64,000 nt of DNA, taken from positions 248,001 through 312,000 of the forward strand of contig CAJNOP010000187.1 of assembly GCA_905250075.1 (NCBI GenBank). The letters are read 5' to 3'. Within the stretch, counting starts at the first letter, position 1; each line of letters begins with the position of its first letter. The DNA is from Rotaria sp. Silwood1. Lineage: Eukaryota > Rotifera > Eurotatoria > Philodinida > Philodinidae. Below are positions 1-12,400 of the stretch, in pieces. The notes below the pieces were generated by a model that did no database searches, had not been told where the DNA came from, and saw nothing but the letters and a program-made list of their open reading frames with translations. The position numbers were made by a program, and so were the translations under genes.

Positions 1-1449
1 ATTACTTGCATCACCTATTGATAAATCATCTTCATCAATTGAAGGTGATGGAATCGTTGAAGAAAGTATATTATTTGTTGTCGTTACTTCTAATGTTGAT
101 GGTTTTGTAGGACGTCCTCCAAGTGTCTTTTTTGAATCTTAATAAAATATGTAAATGAATATTTGTTGGGGGAAAAAAAAAATTAAAAATATAGGTTTCT
201 TTTCCACAGCAAACATGCTGTGAGATAAAGGCATTATTCAGAACTCATGCACTCTTACCTCATCCTTTATATTTATAATAAATGAAAGAAACTGATTGAA
301 AGATTAAAAAAAAAAAGAAATACAAATTTGTAAAATTTAAAAGCTTACTATGATTAGAATTATAATCATTGGTACCATTGGAAAGATTTAAACTAGTATT
401 GCCAACATCGGTAAGTGTATCCGTTCCCTATGAATTAAAGAATTTGAAAAAAAAACAACAAAATTCTTTTATTTATTTTCTCATGTATTACGTACAGATA
501 ATAAGGAAACAGCAATACGTTCAATATGATTGCCTTTCACCGAGTTGAATGGTCGACTGTTTGTAGAAGTTGAATTGGATATAGTTGTTAAAGAAAGTGG
601 AGTAGATTTACCATTAATTGGTATATCAGTTAAAATCTTCGGTTTAAGAAGATTTATTGAATTGTATGATTCATTGGTTGATGATGTATCTAGATCATTG
701 GTTAAACGTTTAAATTTTTTCTTTGGATTTAGTTTTTCAGTTTCAATTATTTGATATTGTTTTCGTCGAGGACTTGTTCGCTTAGTGGGTAATAATAATG
801 AAGTTTTTGTTTCTTGTTTTTCATTATTATCATCATCACCATCATTATCATCATGATTGTTAGGATCTGGTGAAGGAATTTTAACAATTAATTGTACACC
901 ACCAGTTTGTTTTTTTGTATTCATATGATTATTTATTGTTTGATCAATATGTTTTGGTGCACCTTTACGTTTTGATTGTCGTTTTGGTATAATAATTTTT
1001 TCTTCTTCGGATTGTTCTTTTATTTCGGATAATTTTTGTTGTTGATTTTCTTTAATTAATTTTTTTGAAGAATTTTGTATTTGTTTATCTAATTGATAAT
1101 GAACAATTTGGGATGTTTTACGAAATTTTAAACGAAGATTTTTTTGTGTTTGTTGAAATGTTCGAAATGCTGTATCAAGTTTATTAAGTGATGCAGCACA
1201 TGTACCACAAACAACATGAGAATAATGATCTATCGAATTATTTTCATTTATATTATTTTCATTTTCAGGTAAACGAATACATAAATAACGAACAATAAGA
1301 TCACGATAACGATAAGGACGTCGTTTATATATATTATATATACGATGATTATGTTGTGAACACCATAATTTATGATGCGAAGATGATGTATCTTTTAGAC
1401 GTGTATAACAAAGACGACATCGATCTTTTATACTCGTCCGAGTGGCCAT
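1..1449 (-). CDS. ZAD-like zinc-finger protein with basic tail (3' partial)
   Basis: Three exons are visible: 1449-496, 427-349 and 137-1. They join in phase with GT-AG borders, and the gene continues left of the window. The ATG at 1449 begins the protein. Residues 12-15 hold a CxxC pair and a second pair lies near residues 81-84 (VVCGTC), followed by a helix-like LNKLDTAFRTFQQTQKNLR segment. This spacing resembles the ZAD/associated zinc-coordinating domain that mediates protein dimerisation. The rest is hydrophilic and low complexity, with Lys/Arg clusters that could be nuclear localisation signals and an acidic Asp/Asn run near residue 200. The last visible exon encodes LGGRPTKP, similar to an AT-hook core. 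A nuclear, DNA-associated role is inferred. No C2H2 fingers are seen in the part present. Simple sequence lies upstream (1450-4560). Confidence 0.6.
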
Positions 1450-4400
1450 TTCTAAAGACCAAAAAAAAAAAGTAGCTTATGGAATGTTTCCATTGTTAAA
1501 TATTTTCCTATTGCAATCATACATATATATATAAGTTGCAATAATTCAATTACCGTTATTAATAAAATAATCAATTCATAGACAATATGTACGAGAAAAA
1601 AAAATAAAAGAATGGGTTGATAAAAACGTTTTCTTTCTTGTAGCTTTCCTCAGGTAACTTCTTTCTTCTTCTCTTTCCGACTGACGACAAACTTCGATTG
1701 CACATTTACACACACACATATATATATATACAGACAGAAATAAGATATAGGCACAGAAAAAAAGCAAATGACGTACTGGTTTTTTTCTCTCGCTCTCTCT
1801 CTCTCTCTCTTTTTCTATCTTACTATCAGAGAAATCTTTTTTTCTTTTGCTCAGAATTTGTGCATTAACGATAGTGACAAGAACAGCGGTAGTCTTCTAT
1901 GCTTATTTGCTAGCGCGCATTCACACAATTCTTTCTAGTCCTTCAGGAAAAGTATATGATGAAAAAAATACGTATAGAGATAGCAAACAATAGAAGGTTT
2001 TCATTGGAGGAAAGGGGGGAGGGAGGGGAAAAGGGGGCGAGAAGGTTATAGTGAACGAAGAAAATTTCTCGTCGAACCTACTTTTGCTCGGGTATGAACA
2101 TATTTTATATGCGTGCTACAATTATCACCAGAAGAGAGAGACAGAGAGAACGAGAAGAAGAATATGCTGTGGGCTCGTTCATTTCTCTTTCATTGATTCT
2201 CATGATGATGATGTTCAAGACAGTTCTTCTTTTTTTTTTCTCTATTCGGTTTTTCTCTGTCTCTCTTTCTCCTTTCCTACATAACGCAGAGAAAGAAAAA
2301 AGACAGGCAATTTTGTGAAGGACGGCAAGAAGTGTTTGTTGGTGCCACGGTCAGGATTGAACAGCACAATAGTAATGTTCCTTTCTTGTTCTTCTTTTTT
2401 TCTTTTTTCTTCTTCTACAAAAACTCCTCCTCTTCGTTCTTCTATTCTCTTTTTTTTATCTTATTCTAACCATCATGTTCACAATGGCGTGTATAATACT
2501 TCTATGTGCATATTTCCAAGGTTCTCTCTTCTTCACTTGATTCTGTCTAGCTCACTCATTGGAGTGAGTTAAGAAAAAAAGAATGAATGAAAAGAAGTAT
2601 AGTTGTTGTATAATATATATATATATATATGAATGGAGTTTTTTTGTCTTTGCACATTCAGTTCTTTTCTCGATTCACTGATTATCTATGTGTATGTATT
2701 CAAAAGAGAAAAAAAGAAAACTTGAATCCTAATGAATATTCTTTGTACTTCTCGTCTCTGACATTCTTCTTTCATTCAGAACAAAAACGTTCAACATGAG
2801 AAACGCACATAGAGAGATGACAAAAAGCAAGACGCACAAGCAAAAAAAAAAGGCAAATACACGCACACGCACGCACAACACCATCACGGAAATGATGTAT
2901 TGCACAGAGGGGAAAAACGGAGTTATGTTTGTGCGTACAACGAGAAGAAAAAAAAAAAGAAAAAAAAGTAGCGGAGAAAAAGGAAAAAATCTAGCTCATA
3001 CTGACTGATTCAATGGTGATGAGAGAATAAAAGCTTCATCAAACCATTTTCGCTTGATTTGATATGAAGAAAAATCTATTATTTACTGAAAACTGTTTTA
3101 TTTCTTCGTATCTATAAGTTAAATCTATCGGAGATTTTTATTAATAAAGAATCTAATCGAGTTTTCTAAAATTAACTTTTAGAAAAATCAAAGCACGTTC
3201 AATGAATATATTTAATCTCTACTCTGAGATATTAAATTTCTTTTTGTTTTCAAAATACAAAACAAAAAACATTTTAAAAGAGAATGTTTTTCCTTATCTT
3301 TGATATATCCATAAACAATATGCAAGACATCAACGTTTGAATATATAAAGAAAATTTTGTTGTCTTTTATAAAGAACTACTTACTCAAGACAAGAAATGT
3401 CCAATTACGTATGTTGATTCGCTGCTTTTGTCAAGGTGACGAGAACGACTATGCATAACAAAAATTCTATGCTACTTCTTCTTCTTCTTCTTCTTTTTTT
3501 TCTCTCTATCTATTTATTCAGCTACTCATTTTGCATACACTATCAGCCACCTCTATGTATACTCCTATGTTACTACCATTTTCTTGTTACGAAAGATGAC
3601 TTAGTTCTGTCTTTATTTCGCACACACAGTAAGAGAATCTTTATCTACATCACACACATCATCAAACGACGTTGTCGTCAATGTATATTTTTTTTTTTTG
3701 CATTGTTGTTGTTCTCTCTCTCTCTATGTCGATTCTTACCTGCTTCGATTCGTACAAGAGAGAAAGAGAAATACAACAAGCCAGCGCACCGCGCGGATAA
3801 ACTTTTTTATACTTTCGAGTATGTATGTGTGTGTGTGCTTCCTCTTACGAGTACGCATTTTTTTCTTCATATATTATCAATTTTTCCCTTCTTTACTGCA
3901 TTTTGTAATAGACAAATGAAAGTAAAAAAAAAAAAAGAATGCATTGAATACATACGTCGTTTTCAAGGACGATGAGGCCAAGCGTCACCAAGAATCGTCG
4001 ACGACATTTTGCTTGTTCTTGCTTTTTCTTTTTTCTATCTGTCTATCTTTTTCGCCTTTTCTTCTCTCACTGCATGATTCGACTCTGCTTTCTTGTATTG
4101 TGTCCAAACAGCAGCAACAGCAGGTTTTCGTCCGTTTACTACTATATTGTGTCGTCCCTCTTCTTGTACATAACACTTAACACATACAATACGATGTCTG
4201 TTCTTTCTTGCTCTTCCTTCTTCTCCCTCGTTCTCGTTTTTTTTTTCAAAAAAAAGCGAATACTCACTGACTGCTTTTTTCTGTGGGACTTTTTGTGTGT
4301 GTATGTGTGTATATTTCTTTGTTTCGACTGCTGCTGCTTCTATAGCCTCCTTATTCCGATTACAATATGTATATATATGTATGCATGTATGTGTGTATGT

Positions 4401-4560
4401 ATGAAAAGAAGAACGAAAAGGAGAAACATAATGATGAAAAAAGAAAGAAAAAAAAAAGAAATTGAGAACAACACTTTTATTATGTTTATGGTTGTTATTA
4501 TTATTATTATTATGATTATTAGTGTTGTTAAGTGAACGCAAAAATATAAAATTGATTATC
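1450..4560. other. Gene-free simple-sequence region upstream of the ZAD-like gene
   Basis: About 3.1 kb rich in CT/GA, TTC, CA and poly-A/T tracts. It includes a CT run near 1786-1812, a purine-rich G/A block at about 2006-2040, a TA run near 2616-2630, CA-rich sequence near 2858-2880 and a TTA run near 4496-4520. Open frames here translate to low-complexity strings on both strands at once and lack splice-consistent extension, so I call none of them genes. The block may be promoter or 5' UTR sequence of the minus-strand gene. Confidence 0.55.
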
Positions 4561-6250
4561 ATGTTTTAAAACTAAATCGACATAAAAATTAAAATCATGT
4601 TTGAACACTTGAATTTCTATTCATATATAGAGTATCCTATTTCACAGATAAGGAATCTTGATAGTTGATTATTAATTGAGAGAAAAATCGATGATCACTA
4701 AAAAAAAAACAACCACGTTTGCCTGAAATGATAGATGTCTCATGATAATCAGACTTCATTTATATAATTGCAAACAAATTTTATCAAATTAAATATTATA
4801 ATTATTTAACTTGATCAAAATATCTTGACAGGTTATAGAATAAAATAATGAATGGTTATTAATTGCCATTCATATTCATTTAGTTCGTTGAGTACAAAAC
4901 GTTGATTCATTTAATTGAATCCACAAGTGCAAAATGAATTATCACTTTTTTAAAAACTATTTATGCTATAGAACATTCTTGATCAATATCATTCAATGAA
5001 CAATCATGTCTTTTTTTTTCTTGCCAAATTGTCAATGTTACAATAAGTATATGAAGAATAAATCTCTATTTTGTTTGAACAGAAATATTTTAAAAGAAAT
5101 GGTTGTAACTTGAATCAAATTGAAAACAGAGAAGTTAACTTATCAGATAAATATTGATTCGTTTATAAATCGTATTTTATACATTATAGAAAAAGTTGAA
5201 TTTAAATTCACCTGAAATATTGTTCCATTAGTCTTACACATGACACTTGAAGCCAACTTGTCGAACTCTATTAAATCATTCTTATGTTCATTTTTCAATG
5301 GTGTTCTTCTACAACGCAAAAGTTATTCACTTTTCTGTATTATTGGTTGACTGCTGTAGGTAGAGAACGTTTAACTCTTCATATTCAAATCTTTGTGCGA
5401 TGTCTTAAGTGTAGTAATAGTAATATCTCACGCAGCTTTTTATTTCATAATTTCTAAATTTTCATCAGTCCAAATACAGGTAGATAAAGTCAATAGATAA
5501 TATTGTTTATTAAACCAGAATATGAACCATTTCAGGCAAAATAAAATATACATACCTTTCATTTGATTTTGATTTTTTACAAGATTTATTTTTTTTGAAT
5601 AAGTTCTTTTAGCATAGATAATAAATTCAAAATCTTCAGAATAGACTCTATGACACAAAGTGCATCTTTGATGAAACTTTCAACAAGATTAAACTGTAAA
5701 AAAACAGGTTTTCTAAAGATTCTATCAAGTTTCGCAAAGAAAATTTTTGTTTTACTGTCATCTAGAGATTTCCAGAAAATATTTGTACTGTTTTGGCATT
5801 AGTTTCGAACTTCTCATTCAGTTATACAAGCATGTTTTCGTACCAAATTTAAAGTTTTTTTTTTTTTAACTACATTACATGAAGTGAAAGACGACTTCTA
5901 TATTGATATTAGTTTTTCTGTTGCTAACTCGCCTGATCAAAAGTATCTAGACTAGCGTAGCATAAATATAATATATAAAAATTAGTTCTAGAAAAGTTCG
6001 TTATCCCACAATACATGAGCTTTAATCTTATGACGTCACATAACGAACGAATAATTGTGTTCATATCTTTATTATACTAAATGAAAATCTTCTATTTAAA
6101 ATATACAGCTTGTTTAATATAACAAAAAACAAATTATTTAAACAAAACAAAAAAAAATGAAAGCTAGATTAAATTATGCTAATCTGATGTGTTTACATAC
6201 TATTCCATCAGACAGTCTATGGACAAAATTAAAGTTTGATTGATACTTGT
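4561..6250. other. Intergenic, no gene seen
   Basis: AT-rich sequence between the simple-sequence block and the SDR gene. No exon chain or known domain was found. It contains one copy of a diverged dispersed repeat (about 5565-5860) whose partner lies in a Brr2 intron. Confidence 0.5.
5565..5860 (+). repeat. Dispersed repeat A, copy 1
   Basis: Shares ordered blocks with 36430-36660: AATAAGTTC.TTTAG.ATAGATA, then a weakly conserved middle, then TTTCGAACTTCTCAT.C.GTTATA, then a CTACATTACAT/CGTTACATTGC block. The family is unknown. Confidence 0.5.
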
Positions 6251-8405
6251 CTAAACTGTTGGTTCACCACCAGTGACTTTAATAAAAAAAAAGTAATATT
6301 TAATAAACGATAAATAAGATCAACAAACTTACCCGCCAGAATTTCACTAAAATGAAAAAATAAAAAATATTTAATTTTAATATTATTCAAAGAATCAATT
6401 TGATTATTTACCCAGATACATATGATGAATCAGCTCCACAAGCTAAGAAAACAAAAGCTGGTGCTAGTTCTCGTGGTTGTGCTGGTCGTTTAATTGGATA
6501 ATTTGATCCAAATTGTGAATTTTTTTCTTTTGAAAACGATGCAACAACTAATGGAGTGCATACGGGTCCAGGCTAAATTAGAAATTTTATTTTCAAAAAA
6601 AAAAGAATCAAATAAAATAGTTTATTTACTGCAACACAATTAACTCGAATTCCTTTTTCTAAAAGTTTACGAGCTAAACCTTTTGTAAAACCAACAATAG
6701 CAGCTTTTGTTGTTGCATAATCTAAGATTTCAGCTGATGGATCATAACTAAATAATAATATATAATAGAATATAGGAAAAAAAAATTTTTAATTTAATTT
6801 ACGCTTGAATTGAACCAACATTAATAATTGCTCCACCTTTGGGCATATGTGGAATGGCATATCGAACCAAATCAAACACTAACAAGAAATAAGAATTAAA
6901 TTTTCTTTTATCATCAATATTTACTCGAAATAATATTTGTTTTAAATGTATATTCTACTCGTTGATGATCAAGTTCACTAATGTCTTGCTATAAATAAAA
7001 CAAGAAAACAAATTTAACATAGGATTAGTTTTTCTTTTATATCAAAATAACTAACCACTTGTTTTCCTTGGTATGCAGCATTATTTACTAATATATCAAT
7101 TCGTTTAAATTTTGATACTGTAGTATCAATAAGATTTTTACATTGTGCTTCCTAATAATATATATGTTTAGTTTTTCTTCTGATTGAAGAAAATCAAAAC
7201 TTACTTGACTGATATCACCAGGCTAAAAGAACAAAGAAAAATACAAATCAATAACCAAAAACATTGAAATTTCGATTAAATTGATTTTTCTTTCAAACAG
7301 TAGGGAACTCGCTGTTCATTTGATAAGATAAATTTTTCTGCATAACTAACGCGGCTCATATGAGGAAGAGAATGATGATCATGAAAAATATCTACTAATA
7401 ATACCAATATTGATTATATACAGGTGCGTAATACCTCCTGCCTCTGAAATTTTTCCATATAGTGCTCATTCTCCCTACATTAATTTACTCTGCGCTCACC
7501 TCTAATTATATGATACAAAAAAAAAACGTTCTTCAATTTTTCTTCCCATGTCGTATTACCGTCGTTGTATATATTGGCAGACTGGCGGTCAAATAATAAT
7601 CGACTAATTAAGTATCAAACTATTCTCGGTGGTTTTCCTCCGGTTAGAATGCTATGAATTCGTAGTTGTAACTTATCTTCAGATCAGTTAGTATCTTGTT
7701 AATATCTAATATTTCCTTGGAAAAACATTTCTACACATCTTATACTTTAAAAGTAAATGCTAATGCTCTTTTATTCACGATAACAAAAGTTAATCAGTAT
7801 CGAAAACACGTATATTTATGTTAATTTTTCAGATATATTCTACTTAGTCTTAATGGACATTCACTCTCCGATATACAAATATATTATTCGTCTTTAACGA
7901 ATATAAAAATACATAACATTATTTCAAAACCAAGAGACGATGCAGTTAAAAATAAATTCGATTTTACAGTCTGGTAGAAATCTTACCACTAAAATACATT
8001 GACGACCGGATTGTTCAACAGCTTTTTGAATTTCTGAAGCATCCTCATGTTCATTTAAATATGAAATAACTATTGTTGCACCTTCACGTGCATATGCTAA
8101 AGCAACAGCTCGACCAATACCAGAATCCCCACCTTAACAAGAAATATATAATATTCATTTGAAAATAATTATTAATCTTACCAGTAATTACTGCAATTTT
8201 ATCGAGAAGTTTACCCGAACCTTTATAACTATCAAGACCATAATCCGGTATTGGATCCATTTTACTCTCATAACCGGGTGAATCTTGCTCTTGAGGTTTA
8301 AATTTTGGCTGTGGACCAGCCTGAAATATTAAGACTCATAAAAACTAGTAGACATTTTCAGAACTCAACCTTCGTTGGATCACCATAAAGATCGTATTTC
8401 GACAT
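6251..8405 (-). CDS. Short-chain dehydrogenase/reductase, YghA / glucose-ribitol dehydrogenase-like
   Basis: Eleven exons encode 297 aa: 8405-8370, 8320-8182, 8132-7987, 7222-7205, 7151-7056, 6988-6925, 6878-6803, 6747-6630, 6572-6412, 6346-6333 and 6276-6251. Phases close exactly and the stop is TAG. The N-terminal extension with [17 protein letters not shown] and MxPxPDYG is the signature of the YghA/YhxD (general stress protein 39) clade. It is followed by the Rossmann motif TGGDSGIG (about 56-63), NNAAY (about 137), Ser189 in INVGS, and the catalytic pair Tyr202/Lys206 in YATTK. The C-terminus SGEILAVTGGEP is typical of the clade. Such enzymes are NAD(P)-dependent cytosolic oxidoreductases; the substrate is unknown here. 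Two exons are tiny (18 and 14 nt). The clade is chiefly bacterial, fungal and plant, so an old lateral origin followed by intron gain is possible. Confidence 0.9.
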
Positions 8406-8735
8406 AATAGCAACAGGCGTCAATAAGAACTTTTAGAGTATAGAGTGGAGTCGAGTATGCGCTATGCTATTTGTATGATTTCAATAGCAGGTCTCGTGTC
8501 GCTTACACGTGACAACGCTAATGTGGCGACAATATATCAAAAGTCATGATGTGATTGGTTTTCGTAACACATCAATCAAATTATAGTGAACGTTGACGAA
8601 AGATAGACAGACGTCTGTTTATTATTGCACCACCATAGTGTAATATATTCCAATCGGCCTATTACGTTCATATAATAGTCGTATTCGATTGTTCTTCTTT
8701 GCCATAATTGCTGTTATCCACATCTTTTTTTCAGA
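8406..8735. promoter_or_regulatory. Bidirectional promoter region, SDR / TFIIA-gamma
   Basis: 330 bp separate the two divergent start codons. CCAAT-type pentamers occur in both orientations (ATTGG near 8551, CCAAT near 8651). A pyrimidine tract ending in CAG lies directly before the TFIIA ATG. The promoter role is inferred from the head-to-head layout. Confidence 0.4.
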
Positions 8736-9284
8736 ATGGCCAATTATCAACTGTATCGTAATACAACATTAGGTGTTACATTACAGGACACCCTGGAAGA
8801 AATGATTTCGGTTATATAAATTTATTCATTTTTAATACATTTATATATATATATATATTTACATTCATTTATAATAGCAAGGTGCATTGACTGATCAAGC
8901 AGCTGGTAAAGTTTTAAGTGAATTCGATCGATCAATTAATTTAGCACTTGATAAACGAATTAATAAAAAAGTTCAATTTTCGGTACAACGAAAAATTAAA
9001 TCTTGATTAAAAAAAAAAAAAAAGATCATTTTTTTTTTAAATTCTTTTAGGGAAAATTAAGTACATATCGTTTTTGTGACAATGTTTGGACACTTGTATT
9101 AACAAATTTTAATGTTAAAGATTCGAATCAAAGTCAACATAATGCAGCAGCCCCTACTCCACAAATACCTATTGTTGATAAAGTTAAAATTGTAGCATGC
9201 GATGGAAAAAGTGTGTTATTTATTATTCGAATAAAAAAATGAATCTTTTTTTTGTATTCTATTTTAGATGCCGCACAAGCTTAA
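8736..9284 (+). CDS. GTF2A2: Transcription initiation factor IIA gamma subunit
   Basis: Four exons (8736-8810, 8878-8982, 9051-9210, 9268-9284) encode 118 aa. The start [20 protein letters not shown] matches the very conserved N-terminus of TFIIA-gamma. The N-terminal four-helix part is followed by the beta-barrel segment with [15 protein letters not shown] and [12 protein letters not shown]. This small subunit pairs with TFIIA alpha/beta to stabilise TBP on promoter DNA in the nucleus. There is a short Asn/Gln/Ala/Pro-rich insert (about residues 85-95) compared with the human protein of about 109 aa. A pyrimidine tract ending in CAG lies just before the ATG, and the 53BP1-like gene starts 127 bp after the stop on the same strand, so co-transcription is possible. 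Confidence 0.96.
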
Positions 9285-9411
9285 AACAATTTCTTTAAGA
9301 CTATCTTTGATGTTTACTTAATTTTTTTTTTGTATATTAATACTCATCGAAGTTTTTTTTTTTTTTTTGGATACTAAAAACAATACAGAATGAATTTTGT
9401 CATCTTTTCAG

Positions 9412-12400
9412 ATGTCAGAATATAGTGATATTGCTGGAAGCGATGATATTATCTCGCTTAATTATGAAAGCCAAGAAACATTGAAGTATTTGTTTAGATT
9501 TTTTTTTTGTTTAATTATCGTTGAGTTTTTTTAGTGAACATTCATATCGAAATAAACAATTAGCAAATCGTACTGATAAAAATATGCCTACGAAAGGTTA
9601 TTAGAGAATTTTATTTTTCATAAAATATTTTTTTTATTATTTACAGATCAAGCAAAAGAAAATCAAAAACCAATTGAACAGGTTAGATTAATGAAAAAAG
9701 ATTGAAAATGATCATGTATTTCTTTTTTATTGATGTTGAAAAATCATGAGATAGATTTTTATAGAAATATCCTACAAAATAGTATTTGCTAAAATCTTTT
9801 CTTCAAAAATTGATCACGAACCAAATGCATTCAAATCGTATGAAATTTTCAGCTCTATATCATGATATTTTCAGGAGATATTTAGCAGATTAAGGTCAAG
9901 AATATCTCATTCTACAACCTTAGATTCTTTGTGAACACTTATCCTTTAGATTTAGATTTTTTATTTCGAAGAACATGTCACACTGCAGTGTCCTTTTTTT
10001 GTTATTCTTAATTTTTATATGAAGGAAAACGGTCATCTATTTATAGAAATACTTTCTTTTTAATATAATAATGAAAAAGTTTCATTAAAAATAAAACAGG
10101 CACGGCAGCCTCACATGCTCTTTCAAACAACAAAATGATAGTAATTGACTATAATGAAATTGCTTGGAGAAACCATAGACTCGTAATGAAAATAGCATAT
10201 TTTTCAAATAGAATGTAGTAGAAATCATCAAAAATTTTGGAAAAAAAAAACGACATACCAAATAAAAAAACATGTCGTTTATGAAAGATCAGATGTCGTA
10301 CTATCGTCTCAATTTCAATTTTTCTATCGTAAATTGACACAAACTATATAAAACAACAAATATAAATGTTTTTCACGAGTCACTCTAATTTGTATAACTT
10401 TAATTATCAATAATTGATAAAATAAATGTTACCAATTTGATACTTTCAAGACATTGAAAATAATATACTACATTGAATGGAATCTTTTTCAAAAAAAAAC
10501 CATATAGAATAAAACATGAATGATTAATTCAAAAACAACAAAAAATAAACAGTATTTTTCTTTTATTCAAGGTCAACAATCAAGAAATTGATGCTATGCA
10601 AACAGACGCTCAAAATTGCTCAATTTCAACAGTTAACAATGGAGTATCAACTGAACAACCAACATCTTCGATTGATACTCAAAATAATTTAACATCGGAT
10701 AATGTAAGATAATAATAAAAAAAAAAACATTCCTATTCCATAAACTTGTTTCTTTTTTTTCCACATATAGCCATTTATTATTCAACCACCAATGGCTCAT
10801 TCAACATTAACTGATGAAAGTGGTATTTCAACTGAAAAAGGTAATGCATAATAATTTTAAGGAAAAAGTTCCTCAACAAATTAATCGTTTTGGAGTCAAG
10901 ACCTTGAGCGTCAGGTAGATTCTAATAATTTATTTATCAATGAGATCAGTCTCTATCAAAAGTTACAAGCTGGAATTCAATAATAAGTTTTTCTGAGTGT
11001 TCTTGTGGAAAACCATGGTATTGATTTAAAATGAATAATCAGTTGGGAAGTTTTCTTCATTAGTATTTTTTTAATGTTCTATTCAACTTATAAATTTAGG
11101 TGTATCATTAGAAAAATCACAGACAGACGAACAGGTATTCTTTCTTTGTAATAATGAATTATAAATATATGTATAATTATCTTGATAGAAAACTACTGTA
11201 ATCGATTCGGCATCAAAAACAAAATCAGTTTGTATTCATATAGAAAAAACTTTATGAATTTTTTCTGTTTCGATTTTGATTAAGGATTCAAACGTATCTG
11301 GACTTGATGCATCAACGATAACAAATAGTAAGAATCATAATTTTTGTTTTTTTTGAATTTAACTCAACCATTTCTTTAGATTTACGACTTTATATTTCAC
11401 CAATAACTAGTCTTGAAACAACGAATGATGATGCACAGTAAGAAATTATTTGATTTATCTAACTTATGTAATATATTCAATCATAGATTGAATCCTGCAA
11501 ATATATCAACGACAGAAATCGAAGAAAAAAATCAACTAACAGGTTCTATAACAATTTATACAAAAACTAATAAATCGATCATGATTAATATCATTTTCAG
11601 AACTCAACAATAAACCAAAAGATGAACCAATGGATACAAGTGATGCACAAGCGTCATTAGGTAGTGATGGTATTATTGATTCACAACCTACTTCTGCACT
11701 TATTATTGAATCTACTTCAGTTACTGAAAAGTCTACTAAGGTTCAATCACCTAATCAAAGTAAAACGATGGTGAGTGCATTACTTTTCTATTGTACATAT
11801 ACAATGATTTGAAACATTGATCATACAATAAAAGTTTTTTTGTTGTTGAGAGGATAAATTATCCTCTAGAAAATGAGATGTCTTCGAGCTCGTCACGACA
11901 TTTTGTAACTTAACTACATAAATTGTAAGAAAAGCACAGAAGTGGTTTTTTTTTTTTCGTTATTTCCTGTGGGAAAAAGAACGTGTTTTTTGCTTTTGCT
12001 TAAAATTGATGTAGTTCAGATAAAGAATGTCGTGAAGAGTTTAAAGAAATTTCATGCTCTAGAGAATACGATGTTTTATAAAAGAACATTTCTTTTCACA
12101 TTCTGAATACTGAAAAACTAGTTTTGGGATTTAGAAAATATTGTGAAAATTTTATTTTCTACAAATCTTTGTCGAAATTACGATCAATATTTTGATTCAC
12201 TTTATTTAAAAACAAACAAAAAAAAAACTTTAGATATCACCTGCTTCAAAATCTTTGTATGCATTGAGTCAACCGGCAACAAATAAATTTGAAAGTATTC
12301 TTGCTAAATTAAATGCTTCACCAGCACGACAAACAACTTCAGCATATGGAAATGAAAATGAATCAAATATAACAACGGTAAAAAGTTTTTGGTCTTGAAT

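Noticed and set aside
3436-4562. Long overlapping open frames of 175-187 codons on both strands
   Set aside because: Low-complexity Phe/Leu/Ser or Lys/Arg/Asn strings arising from CT/GA and TTA simple sequence; both strands open at once, and no domain or splice extension.
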